Of a DNA stretch of 34,500 nucleotides, positions 8,993 to 17,900 are shown piece after piece. Location of the stretch: the NCBI GenBank assembly GCA_015228925.1, contig JADGCQ010000034.1:1-34500 (forward strand), given 5' to 3'. The DNA is from Magnetococcales bacterium (GTDB taxonomy: Bacteria > Pseudomonadota > Magnetococcia > Magnetococcales > UBA8363). Each line of letters opens with the position of its first letter. Within the stretch, counting starts at the first letter, position 1. The notes below the pieces were generated by a model. That model had not been told where the DNA came from. It did not search any database and was given only the letters and a program-made list of their open reading frames with translations. Both the position numbers and the translations under genes were made by a program.

Positions 8993-9415
8993 TTAGCATT
9001 GGACCCATGGTAATCCGCGAAAGCGCCAACCATTGACGCTGGAGCGGTGGTGGTATTCGTCGCGGTCTCCTTCAAACCCTTCGAGGACGTTGTAGATGAC
9101 CAGAAATCCGGCCTGAAGGAGGAAGTTGCCAGCGTCGATGGAGCGGTGACCTGAACGGCAAATCAGTAGTATCGTTTGATCTTTCCGGGCGATGCGGGAT
9201 ACCGAATCCAAAAAATCGGGGTTGATTTCAAAGTCGGGGGCGTCTTGCCAAGGGATGTTGATGACCCCTTTGGGGGCTCCAACGAAGAAATGTTCGATTT
9301 CTGAGCGGATATCGAGAAAAACGGTCTCCTTGTGTTGTGACAACCGTAAAGCTTCATCGGGTGTGGCTTGGAGAAGTTTGGGATGGCGGGGACTATGGGG
9401 AGCAGAGGCTACCAT
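8993..9415 (-). CDS. rhodanese-domain sulfurtransferase
   Basis: This 140-residue, single-domain rhodanese moves sulfane sulfur through a persulfide on the active-site cysteine. Visible family features are FLDIRSEIEHFFVGAPKGVINIPW (residues about 33-56, split here by a variable loop), the active-site loop CRSGHRS with Cys86, and the closing NGWRFRGLPW. The six-residue loop size fits sulfur rather than phosphate chemistry. No signal peptide is seen, so it is probably cytoplasmic. It stands alone; the physiological sulfur acceptor is not indicated by the neighbours. The ATG at 9415 has only a weak upstream purine stretch. Confidence 0.9.
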   Translation of the reverse strand: MVASAPHSPRHPKLLQATPDEALRLSQHKETVFLDIRSEIEHFFVGAPKGVINIPWQDAPDFEINPDFLDSVSRIARKDQTILLICRSGHRSIDAGNFLLQAGFLVIYNVLEGFEGDRDEYHHRSSVNGWRFRGLPWVQC

Positions 9416-9508
9416 GGCAGGGTTCTCGTCAAGTGAAGGGGTTTAGTTAGGGAATTGAAAAACAGGCGTCACCGGCGATAATAACAGAATGACCGATTCG
9501 TTGGCGAC

Positions 9509-9564
9509 TTTTCTGCGGCGATTGCTACAAGAAAATGATCAAAACTGCCGCTGGTCGCAGAAAA
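9509..9564. promoter_or_regulatory. 9-bp inverted repeat upstream of 9629 gene
   Basis: TTTTCTGCG (9509-9517) is the exact reverse complement of CGCAGAAAA (9556-9564), with 38 bases between. It lies in the gap between the divergent rhodanese gene and the 9629 gene. It may be a two-site operator or an RNA stem; this is weak evidence. Confidence 0.3.
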
Positions 9565-9628
9565 ATGCTCTGTCGGGATGAACCCCTTGAGGTCGTCTTA
9601 AGTCTTTAGTCAACGTAATGGCACGCAC

Positions 9629-10204
9629 ATGTCTCAAGAAATATGGACCAGAAGGAAAAACACAACGCGACTTTCCGGAGCTACCGTTTCGGCCAATAAA
9701 ACTGGCAGGCGTGGCCCTGAAAGGTTGTCTATTTTGGCCAACCAGAAAGTTGAAAGGCGTGTGCGCAAAATCAATACGGGATTGGTCAAACATGCCGAGA
9801 CGCTTCCAGTGGTTCGTCGGAACCGGGTTTGGAACCAGTTTTCGGGAAGGGATATCGGGCTGCGTGCCTTGGAAGGGGGAGTCATCCTGGTCGCCGGAAT
9901 TTCCATGTTGGCCAAAAATAGTTTGGATAGCCTGATCGGGATGTTTAGAGACGGTCGGGCGGCGGTGGGGAATTTCTCCGTACTCTCCGATGACTTGGTT
10001 GGGTTCGAGGATGATCGGGTTGAGCCAGCATGGGAGTCGGAATCGGATGGCTTTTTGCCGTTGGACGATACGCAAGACTTGCTGGAAGTTGTCGAAGAAA
10101 GAAAAATGAATACCCTCCTGGAAGAAGAAACTGGCCTCTCTTCCGAGGTTTTAGACGACCAGGCTGGGGCGTTGCGTTCGCTGATCACGGATCATCGTGG
10201 ATAA
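9629..10204 (+). CDS. unknown protein with one hydrophobic segment
   Basis: I do not recognise this 191-residue protein. The first 75 residues are strongly basic, with many Arg and Lys. A hydrophobic stretch (about 81-97, GGVILVAGISMLAK) could be a membrane helix. The last 90 residues are acidic (for example DDTQDLLEVVEE). This charge layout suggests a cytoplasm-facing basic head and an acidic tail on a single-pass protein, which is inference. No clear ribosome binding site precedes the ATG, so the start may lie elsewhere. It sits 170 bases upstream of the kinase gene in the same direction and may share its function. Long antisense frames exist, but their Ser-rich composition is that of shadow frames. 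Confidence 0.55.
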   Translation: MSQEIWTRRKNTTRLSGATVSANKTGRRGPERLSILANQKVERRVRKINTGLVKHAETLPVVRRNRVWNQFSGRDIGLRALEGGVILVAGISMLAKNSLDSLIGMFRDGRAAVGNFSVLSDDLVGFEDDRVEPAWESESDGFLPLDDTQDLLEVVEERKMNTLLEEETGLSSEVLDDQAGALRSLITDHRG

Positions 10205-10374
10205 ACCATCATCTTACATGGGACTTTCGGGATAGGTGACTTGCTTTGCCCTTGCTGCATCGGTTATACCCATGGGACACGGATGCGGGAATGGGTGCAT
10301 GGTATGGTCATCAGCGTGAATATCCGCGACCTGTTTGCACTCTCGAAGGTTGAGGATGAGACCGAGATCGTTTC

Positions 10375-12324
10375 ATGAGTTCCACACAATTTACCGACGC
10401 ACTTCCGACCGGATCAAAAATCCTTTGGTTTGAAATCCAGAAGGTTCTTGGCAAGGGTGGGTTTGGCATTACCTATCTGGGTCGCGATACCAACCAGGAC
10501 CAGCTTGTCGCCATCAAGGAATACCTCCCCAGTTCGTTTGCCTCCAGGACCGAAGACCGCCAGGTTCAACCCAACACACCCTCCTGCAAAGACAAGTTTG
10601 AGTGGGGACTGAAAAGGTTTCTCAAAGAAGCGCAAACCTTGGCCCGCTTTCGTCACCCCGCCATCGTGCGGGTTGTCAGTTTCTTCCGCGATTCCAATAC
10701 GGCGTACATGGTGATGGAATATGTTGAGGGGGAGGGGCTGGATGTGTTGCTGAAACGAAAGAAGATATTGGCCCAAGATGAGGTCATGAAGATTTTGCCT
10801 CCGCTTTTGGATGGTTTGGAGGTTTTGCACGCCGCCAATTTTATCCACCGTGATATCAAACCACCCAATATTTTGATTCGCCACGACGGTACTCCGGTCA
10901 TTCTTGATTTTGGCTCGGCTCGGCAATCGGTTGGCGATGATATGACGAGTTTGCTTAGTTTGGGCTATTCCCCTTTTGAACAGTATGATTCTTCGGGCGA
11001 ACGGCAGGGACCGTGGTCCGATATCTATGCCATGGGCGGTGTGTTATACCGCTGTCTTTCTGGGAGAAAGCCCGCCGATGCCGCCATGCGGATTGCGGCA
11101 CGGTTGCGTAACGATTTGGATCCCATGAAGTCGGCGGTGGAGATCGGCAAGGGGCAGTACAACCCGGCTTTTCTGGCGGCTGTCGATAAAGCATTGGAAG
11201 TCTTGGAAACGGATCGTCCCCAGTCGATTGGCGCATGGCGCAAACTGTTGGGTGTTGCCCCCTTGGTGGCGGATTCGGGGAAGGTCAACAAGGTTCTCAA
11301 CAGGCAGGCGGATGAGGTGACCACGGACAATCCGCAAGGGGGTAAAAGGAAAAAAAGTAGTTGGCGTAGTTTTATTGCGTCCATCAACGAGTTTTCCGCA
11401 CAAAGTCTGCCGCCGTCCGTCTCTCCCGGTGAGGAGGCGGAACGGGTTGCTGTTGCACAAAAGGCGATCCCCGGTGTTGCCTCGGACAAGGGACTGGGTG
11501 GGGTAGCGGTTGGCAAAGAGACAGCCCCCCAAAAAACACCCACTTCGGTTGTGAAAATCAAAGCCCCATCGGTTTCCAAGGCGGTGGTCCCCCCGAAGAT
11601 ATTGGTCGAGGGGCTGACCAAAGTGGAATTTGTCAAGATTCCAGCGGGAAGGTTCCTCATGGGTTCAGATTCTGCCGAAAAGGGGCGGAAAGAGGATGAA
11701 GGGCCGGTTCACCCGGTGAACCTGGACGGATTTTGGCTGGGGAGGACTCCGGTAACGTGGCAGACGTGGAACCGGGTGATGGGTGATTATCCCAAAGGTT
11801 TGTTTAATCCAGAGTTGGCATTGCATCCGGTGGAGCGTGTTAGTTGGAACATGGCTCAAAAATTTATGGAACGATTGAATCACTATGCCAAAGGGGCGAA
11901 ACGGTTTCGCCTCCCGACGGAAGCGGAATGGGAGTATGCGGCCCGTGCGGGGACGCAATCGGTTTATTTTTTTGCCGGTGGGATTGATGTTTTGGGAGAA
12001 TACGCCTGGATCAAAACCAATTCTGGGGAACAAACGCATCCAGTTGGGACTAAGCAGCCGAATCCGTGGGGATTGTTTGATATGTTGGGCAATGTGTGGG
12101 AGTGGACCTGGGATGGGTATGACGCCGAGTTTTACCGTTCGAGTGGTGGGAAAAATCCCAGGGGACCGGATGCTTTGGAGAAAAAATGTTTGCGTGGTGG
12201 TTGTTGGCGCAGTTTAACGCGAGAATGCCGATGTGCCAATCGTATGCATGTGTCTGGAAAATTGGTCAGCAACATGGTTGGTTTTCGCTTGGTGATGGAA
12301 AGGCTGTCTGTCACGGCAAAATAA
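10375..12324 (+). CDS. Ser/Thr protein kinase fused to a formylglycine-enzyme-like (SUMF1) domain
   Basis: This is a 649-residue two-domain protein. The N-terminal Hanks-type kinase (about 15-295) has the glycine loop GKGGFGITY (26-34), Lys48 in AIKEYLP, the catalytic HRDIKPPNIL (His158-Asp160) and DFGSAR (178-183), so it should be active. A low-complexity linker (about 300-410) leads to an FGE-sulfatase/SUMF1-type domain (about 415-645) with PAGRFLMGS, RLPTEAEWEYAARAG, GLFDMLGNVWEW and the closing GFRLV. Near the end, RGGCW stands where RGGSW is usual, and ECRCANR provides Cys618 and Cys620. Cys620 aligns with one of the two catalytic cysteines of true formylglycine-generating enzymes; the other position is Thr615. 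The domain may therefore bind ligand or protein rather than oxidise a sulfatase. No membrane helix is apparent. The FecR-type lipoprotein follows 60 bases later. Confidence 0.92.
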   Translation: MSSTQFTDALPTGSKILWFEIQKVLGKGGFGITYLGRDTNQDQLVAIKEYLPSSFASRTEDRQVQPNTPSCKDKFEWGLKRFLKEAQTLARFRHPAIVRVVSFFRDSNTAYMVMEYVEGEGLDVLLKRKKILAQDEVMKILPPLLDGLEVLHAANFIHRDIKPPNILIRHDGTPVILDFGSARQSVGDDMTSLLSLGYSPFEQYDSSGERQGPWSDIYAMGGVLYRCLSGRKPADAAMRIAARLRNDLDPMKSAVEIGKGQYNPAFLAAVDKALEVLETDRPQSIGAWRKLLGVAPLVADSGKVNKVLNRQADEVTTDNPQGGKRKKSSWRSFIASINEFSAQSLPPSVSPGEEAERVAVAQKAIPGVASDKGLGGVAVGKETAPQKTPTSVVKIKAPSVSKAVVPPKILVEGLTKVEFVKIPAGRFLMGSDSAEKGRKEDEGPVHPVNLDGFWLGRTPVTWQTWNRVMGDYPKGLFNPELALHPVERVSWNMAQKFMERLNHYAKGAKRFRLPTEAEWEYAARAGTQSVYFFAGGIDVLGEYAWIKTNSGEQTHPVGTKQPNPWGLFDMLGNVWEWTWDGYDAEFYRSSGGKNPRGPDALEKKCLRGGCWRSLTRECRCANRMHVSGKLVSNMVGFRLVMERLSVTAK

Positions 12325-12384
12325 GGCTGTAACGGGGTTTTTGGGGCGTGAAACCCACCCTATGCTCATGCAGGGAGTATCCCT

Positions 12385-13149
12385 ATGGAATATCAATGCA
12401 ATCATCATCGACGGTCCATCCTGACCGGTTTGACATGGATGGCTGGTATCGCGGGTTTGGGATTGAGTCCGTTGTTATCCGGGTGTGTGACGGGAAGGAA
12501 AGAATTCTCCGAGGGGGTGATCAACTTCCAGGGGGATGTCCGGTTTGATGGTGTTGCGGTCACGCACGGCATGAAACCCGCTTCAGGAGGGGTGATTACG
12601 ACCGGGGTTGGTGGCCGGTTGACCGTGGTGATTGGATCTGACGCTTTGTTGATTCATGAAAATAGTGAATTACACCTAATATTCCCTCCTTTGGCGGCAG
12701 CCGCTGGTACAGTGGTTCATGATGGTCCCCCTTCCGCCAGTCCCACGGCGGATGCTGTCCGTCGTATCATGGGGTATCGTTTGAAGAGGGGCGGTGTTCT
12801 GTCGGTTTTTAGTCCTGGATTGCGAACGGTGCAAACCCCGAATGCTACCATTGGTATTCGGGGTACTGGCATTTATTTGGAATACCAGCCTGGCCGCAGT
12901 TATCTTTGTACCTGTTATGGACAAGCCGACATGCAATCGGTCCAGGAGCCATCTGCACGGGAGACGGTTCAAGCCACCCACCACGATGCCCCGCGTTTTA
13001 TCCATGACCCGGCTAGGGGGGTACCTGTTTTTGAAAAAGCACCGATGTTCAATCATACCGATGATGAATTGATCCTGTTGGAAGATTTGGTTGGCCGCCA
13101 ACCGCCCTTTGTGAGCGATTTTTCTTGGAATGGAGGAAAAAGATATTGA
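12385..13149 (+). CDS. FecR-domain lipoprotein, probable Tat export
   Basis: The 254-residue protein starts with twin arginines (Arg9-Arg10), a hydrophobic stretch and the lipobox LSGC, with Cys34 as the lipidated residue. It therefore looks like a Tat-exported lipoprotein facing the periplasm. The body matches the FecR domain: SGGVITTGVGGRLTVVIGSDALL (about 67-89, in two parts), a GGVLSVFSPG strand and TPNATIGIRGTGIYLEY (about 150-166), followed by the Cys pair CTCYG. Such domains bind or sense envelope signals. GGGAG lies about eight bases before the ATG. The 60-base gap from the kinase-SUMF1 gene suggests one operon, so the pair may link an envelope cue to protein phosphorylation (inference). 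Confidence 0.85.
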   Translation: MEYQCNHHRRSILTGLTWMAGIAGLGLSPLLSGCVTGRKEFSEGVINFQGDVRFDGVAVTHGMKPASGGVITTGVGGRLTVVIGSDALLIHENSELHLIFPPLAAAAGTVVHDGPPSASPTADAVRRIMGYRLKRGGVLSVFSPGLRTVQTPNATIGIRGTGIYLEYQPGRSYLCTCYGQADMQSVQEPSARETVQATHHDAPRFIHDPARGVPVFEKAPMFNHTDDELILLEDLVGRQPPFVSDFSWNGGKRY

Positions 13150-13191
13150 CAGAACAGCCTGTGATCATCAGAAACGATGGATGGTGAGGGG

Positions 13192-13677
13192 TTATTCTGA
13201 GTCATCTTGTGGCCTACTTCTCGCTTCGAGCATGTCAAAAATTTCATAATTGGAGTTGCGCACGGCATCCATCTCTTTGACCATCTCTTTGAGACTTGCG
13301 GCGGCGGCGTCGGCGGCGGATTGAATCTCGCTGATTTCTTTGGAAATGGCAGTGGTTGCCGCCGATGTTTGTTTGGAGAGTTCTTTGACCTCTTCGGCGA
13401 CGATCAAAAATCCTCTCCCGGATTCTCCCGCCTGGGCCGCTTCAATACCGGCGTTGATGGCGAGGAGTTTGGTTTGGCTTGCGATTTTTTTGACTTTTCC
13501 GATGGTTCCAAAAATATTTTCTACCGATTCCAACAGTCGGTCGGAGATTTTTCGGTTGGATTTGACCATTTCATCGGCTTTTTTCATCCTGGCGGTATCC
13601 TCGACCAGATTTTGGTAGAGTATATCGATAATCTTGATGGCTTCTTCGAGGGTGTCAGGGGGATTGGGCAAAGACAT
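13192..13677 (-). CDS. short soluble chemotaxis-receptor-type signalling protein
   Basis: This 161-residue, all-helical protein contains the methyl-accepting chemotaxis protein signalling hairpin (about 63-104), seen as [18 protein letters not shown] followed by [15 protein letters not shown]. It has no membrane segment and no sensor domain, so it is far shorter than a full receptor (500 residues or more). It could form a cytoplasmic array component or interact with CheA/CheW encoded elsewhere. The ATG at 13677 lies inside the last codons of the upstream Cys-rich gene (23-base overlap), with AAGGA nine bases upstream. Translation is therefore probably coupled, and the Cys-rich protein may be its sensory partner. 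It is convergent with the FecR-type gene. Confidence 0.85.
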   Translation of the reverse strand: MSLPNPPDTLEEAIKIIDILYQNLVEDTARMKKADEMVKSNRKISDRLLESVENIFGTIGKVKKIASQTKLLAINAGIEAAQAGESGRGFLIVAEEVKELSKQTSAATTAISKEISEIQSAADAAAASLKEMVKEMDAVRNSNYEIFDMLEARSRPQDDSE

Positions 13678-14050
13678 GGGTTGGTTTTCCTTTGAAGTAG
13701 CGACAAGTACCGTCCATTTCGAAGAGATCCTGTGAGTAGATCTGGCGACAGGAGGGGCTGTTGTCACAGTCTCCTTCGTGGGGACACGCCACACCGACCC
13801 GGAGTTCTCTACCGGGGTGGGTGGATGGTTTGACCCCTTCCCGAAGGCATTTTAAACAGAGGGATGATCCGGGAACGGTTTGTTCTCCGTGTGTTTTGCA
13901 TTTTTTCGCAAGATGACCGAGCGTCGTCGGTATGGAAGGTTGTCTGGTGGGGATGGGGGCAGGGGTGTGCGTACACTCTGGATTTCCATAAAGCAACGCC
14001 ATGGACGCGATGATTTCTTGATTGTTTTTTTCAGACACTGGAATATCCAC
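13655..14050 (-). CDS. cysteine-rich protein coupled to the short chemotaxis-type protein
   Basis: I do not recognise the family. The 131-residue protein has eight cysteines: Cys26, Cys51, Cys65, Cys68, Cys89, Cys95, Cys101 and Cys116. CKTH (51-54) with CLKC (65-68) looks like a zinc ribbon. [12 protein letters not shown] and GTCRYF form a second cluster that could bind metal or an Fe-S centre. No membrane segment is seen. The start is uncertain. GTG at 14050 has AAGG seven bases upstream; GTG at 14080 extends the frame by ten residues, and GTG at 14038 shortens it. The gene overlaps the chemotaxis-type gene by 23 bases, which suggests a sensor-transducer pair (inference). Confidence 0.65.
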   Translation of the reverse strand: MDIPVSEKNNQEIIASMALLYGNPECTHTPAPIPTRQPSIPTTLGHLAKKCKTHGEQTVPGSSLCLKCLREGVKPSTHPGRELRVGVACPHEGDCDNSPSCRQIYSQDLFEMDGTCRYFKGKPTHVFAQSP

Positions 14051-14138
14051 AACCTCACCTTGAACCCGACGCTGGCACACCGAGTATTTGATGATAGGTT
14101 ATTGGGTCAATTTTTTCCAGTGTTGGATAGATTAAAAT

Positions 14139-14166
14139 TGTGGGGGGAGATTTCCCCCCCCCCCAC
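14139..14166 (-). terminator. GC-rich hairpin after the ankyrin gene
   Basis: GTGGGGGGA (14140-14148), loop, then a T and eleven consecutive C ending in CAC. On the minus strand it is followed by AATTTTAATC and lies about 40 bases past the ankyrin stop. It therefore fits a terminator separating the ankyrin gene from the Cys-rich gene. The C11 tract is prone to length change. Confidence 0.65.
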
Positions 14167-14207
14167 ATACATAACGGAGGGTTGCGTGCGAATGGGTGAA
14201 GGTTGGA

Positions 14208-14606
14208 CTATCCGGCACTGATATTAGCACCATGCTCGATCAGGAGGGCGATAATTTTACGATGATTGTTTTCCAGGGCGAAACCCAACGCCGTCCGTCC
14301 CCACCAATCGGCGGCATTGACTGCGGCACCCGCTTCGAGCAATTTTTGTACGAGGGCGGTTTCACCATGTTCTGCGGCCCACATGAGGGTGGTCCGTCCT
14401 TGAAGGTCCATGGCATCCATGTAGCGGCCCTGATACAGAAGTCCGGGGACGATTTCAGGCTCATGGGGGATGACGGTGATTTTTTGCGAGACCGTGGATT
14501 GCCCATCCGATCTGGCTTGGTCCGCTGCGATGTCGGTATTGGATAATTCGATGATGCTGGAGATCATGATGCCAGGGATAACCATCGCCAGTCCGGGAAT
14601 TTTCAT
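14208..14606 (-). CDS. small exported ankyrin-repeat protein
   Basis: This 132-residue protein carries two ankyrin repeats near its C-terminus: GRTTLMWAAEHGETALVQKLLEAGAAVN in two parts (about 68-96), then GRTALGFALENNHRKIIALLIEHGAN (about 101-127). Such repeats mediate protein binding. The N-terminus (MKIPGLAMVIPGIMISSII) is hydrophobic and resembles a Sec signal or anchor, so the repeats are probably periplasmic. The ATG at 14606 is preferred because GGAG lies six bases upstream; a longer form to 14684 starts inside an AT-rich region. It reads divergently from the giant hybrid kinase and ends about 60 bases before the hairpin. The binding partner is unknown. Confidence 0.75.
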   Translation of the reverse strand: MKIPGLAMVIPGIMISSIIELSNTDIAADQARSDGQSTVSQKITVIPHEPEIVPGLLYQGRYMDAMDLQGRTTLMWAAEHGETALVQKLLEAGAAVNAADWWGRTALGFALENNHRKIIALLIEHGANISAG

Positions 14607-14982
14607 TGCCTTCTCCATGATTGTTTTGTTGAGAATTCCATCGCATGCACTGGTTGATATAGCAAGGGATCGGCCAGAATGCATATTTAAAAATATATGA
14701 ATATTTTTAATGGTATGCGGAAATATGCTTCAATAATTCAAAGGTGTGTTGTTGCCCTGGGGGGAAATTTTTTCCACTCGGATGGGGGCAGAAAATGCCG
14801 CAGAGGGGGTTGATGCAAGCTTGCATCTAATTTGGAAAAAAACTGGCAGGGGGGTGTAGAAATATGAAGATGGGAACATAAAAAGAATGCCAAGCAACAC
14901 AGATTTTGCTATGTTCCATGTACCTCGTCAGGGAGACGGGGCTAGGTGACCCGATCACTACTTGCAATGGGCGGACCCCGGA
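14607..14982. other. divergent promoter region, ankyrin gene and hybrid kinase
   Basis: No gene is supported here. Two palindromes stand out. One is an AT-only inverted repeat with ten-base arms around ATGA (14687-14710), close to the ankyrin start. The other is a perfect 16-base palindrome (14812-14827), about 155 bases upstream of the kinase start. Both could be operator sites. Confidence 0.55.
14812..14827. promoter_or_regulatory. perfect 16-bp palindrome, candidate operator
   Basis: GATGCAAGCTTGCATC equals its own reverse complement over all 16 bases. It lies between the divergent ankyrin and hybrid kinase genes. Its length and lack of a loop suggest a site for a dimeric DNA-binding protein rather than an RNA hairpin. 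The protein is unknown. Confidence 0.45.
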
Positions 14983-17900
14983 ATGGCCCAATCGAACCCA
15001 GCGATTATGGAACCTCTTTTGGTCGTGGAAGATTCACGAAGTTTTGCGTCGTTGCTCCTTGGGACGATGAAACAACAATTGGGACATCCGGTCACGCTGG
15101 CCAAAACATTCGATGAGGCCGTCCACGCCGTCAAATCGGCAAAAAGCCCCTACCTCCTCGCTATCCTCGATCTGTATATCCCCGGTGCCCCCAATGGTGA
15201 AATCGTCGATTTTGTGATCAAGGAGGGGATTCCTGCCGTGGTCCTGACCGGCATGTATAAAAAAGATCTTCAGGACCGTATCATGGCCAAGGGGATCCTT
15301 GATTATTTTGTGAAAGATAATATCGGTGTCATCGACTCGGTGATCCATTTTATCCGCCGTTTTCAGAAAAATAAAAGCGTTCGGATCCTGGCGGTGGACG
15401 ATTCTCGTAGTGTTCGCTCCATGTTGGCCAGTTTTCTCAAACGGTATGGGTTCACGGTATTGCAGGCCGAAGATGGTCAACATGCCCTGGAAATCCTGGA
15501 AAGGGAAGCGGTCCAATTGGTGATTACCGATTACCAGATGCCCCGTCTGGATGGTATTCAATTGCTCAAAAAAGTCCGCTCTTTTCACAGCCGGGATGAA
15601 TTGGCCGTTATCGGTCTCTCATCGGTCGCCGATGGCGATTTGTCGGTGCAGTTCATCAAGGCGGGTGCCAACGATTTTTTGGTAAAACCGTTCGAGAACG
15701 AAGAACTTTTGTGTCGTGTCACCCAAAATATTGAAATCATCGAACGGCATCACGATCTGGAAAAAATGGTCAAAAGGCATCAGTCGGTTTTGGAAAACGC
15801 CTTGGATGCCATCGTTACCACCGATGACCATGGTCACGTCATCGATTTCAATCCGGCGGCAGAAAAATTGTTTGGCTATACCAGGCAGGAAATTCTGGGA
15901 GGCTTATTGACTGAATTTATCATCCCCCCCTCCTTTCAGGATCGACATAATCTTGGAATGGCCGATTATGTGACCAGTATCGGCGATGGCAACAGCGTGG
16001 CACTGCGCAAACGGTTTGAAATTCCGGGGAAACGTTGCAATGGCGAAATCGTTGATCTTCAAGTTGCGTTGACCTCGGTACAGCAGAAAAATGAATTGAC
16101 GTTTACCGCGTTTCTTCAGGATATTACGGATCGCAAACAGTTGTTGCGCTCTTTGGAAGAGACGTTGGCGGCAGCAGAGTCGGCCAACAAGGCAAAAAGT
16201 GAATTCATCGCCAACATGAGCCACGAGATCCGTACCCCCATGAATGCGGTCATGGGATTTACCGATTTAGCGTTAAAAAATGAGTTGAGTCCCAAAATTC
16301 GTGATTATTTGGAGAAGGTGGAAGTTGCATCGCGCTCCTTGATGGGGATTATCAACGATATTCTCGATTTTTCAAAAATTGAAGCGGGCCAGATGGATTT
16401 GGATCCGGTCCGTTTTGATGTGACCGATTTGTTCGACCGGTTGGCGGATCTTTTCAGCAAACAGGTCGCTGACCGGGGGTTGGAATTGATCCTGATGCCT
16501 CCGGTTAATTATGACTCGGTTTTGTTGGGCGATGTCATGCGGATCGAACAGGTGCTGATCAACCTGATACGCAATGCCATCAAGTTTACCCATGAGGGGA
16601 CGATCGTTGTCCAGGCGGAAGTGGAAGAGTTGGACGAAGCCAAGGTGCAATTAAGTTTCCTGATCCGAGATACCGGCATTGGTATCGATCCCGAACGGCT
16701 GCAAAAACTGTTTCAACCATTTGTTCAGGCAGATGGTTCCACAACGCGCAAATATGGTGGCACCGGCTTGGGGTTGACCATCTGCAAACGTTTGGTAGAG
16801 CGGATGGATGGCCGCATCTGGGTGACCAGCACACCCGGTCAGGGGAGTGTTTTTTCTTTCACGGTGATGGTGGCCTATGCGGCAAAGAACCGGCGCAAAA
16901 AAATGATGGTCTCAGGCGACTTGTTTGGTAAGCGAGTTTTGGTCCTGGATGACAATGCTCTGCTTGTGGAAATTCTCCCCACCATGTTGGAGCGGATTTC
17001 CTTGAAGGCACAGGCGGTGCGGATGTGGGAGGAGGCTGCGGCCTTGTTGCTGAAACATAATTTTGGCAAAGATCCCATTGAACTGTTGCTGATTGACGGA
17101 ACCTTGAATGGATTGGATGGGGCGACGGTTGCCGCGAACATCTTAAAACAACTTCGTGAAACAACGCCGCCGGCGCGAATTCCCAAAATTATTTTGTTGA
17201 CCTCTTTTGGTGAGGATCAGTTTAAACAGCAGTGCAAAGAGGCTGGAATCGATGTATTTTTGGACAAGCCGGTCACCAATAATCGCCTGATTCATGCGGT
17301 ATCGGTGGCATTTGGCAAGGAAAGACCGAAAAATGAACGCCGGTTGACCAAGGTATTGTCGCAGGACTATGAAACAGCGGATGTCATTGGTGGTGCGCGT
17401 ATTTTACTGGTGGAAGACAATGTGATCAATCAACAGGTGGCCCGTGAACTGTTGGAACGGGTCGGGTTGATGGTGGAGGTTGCCAATAATGGTCGCGAGG
17501 CGTTGGACCTGATCGAGCGGTTTGCGTTTGATGCTGTTTTGATGGATTTGCAAATGCCCGACATGGATGGTTTTGAAGCGACGACTATTTTACGGAATGA
17601 TGATCGTTTTAGAAATCTTCCCATCATCGCCATGACGGCACACGCTTTGGAGACGGAACGTCGCAAATGCGTCGAAATCGGGATGAATGGTCATATCGCC
17701 AAACCGATTCGCCCCGAAAGGATGTATGGGGTTTTGACCAAGGTGATCGGTCCGCTTAAAGTCTTGCCCTTGGCCGATCATTTTAAACGCGATCAGTTGG
17801 ACCTGCCCGATATTTCCGGGATCAATATGAAAGATGGTCTGGAACGGTTGGGGGGCAATGCCAAACTTTATTTTCGTATTTTGCTCCGTTTCAGAAAAGA

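Noticed and set aside
8824-9036. 70-codon plus-strand frame and a 78-codon minus-strand frame between the small nuclease-like gene and rhodanese
   Set aside because: Neither has a good start signal or motif, and the plus-strand one runs into the rhodanese gene.
9539-10188. Long minus-strand frames opposite the 9629 gene
   Set aside because: Ser/Pro-rich composition typical of antisense shadows. The plus strand gives a more protein-like sequence, though neither is certain.
10283-10378. 31-codon frame ending in an ATGA overlap with the kinase gene
   Set aside because: No ribosome binding site and no recognisable sequence; the overlap may be chance.
10375-12324. SUMF1/C-type-lectin-like domain as a target of a diversity-generating retroelement
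   Set aside because: No reverse transcriptase gene or template repeat is visible in the window.
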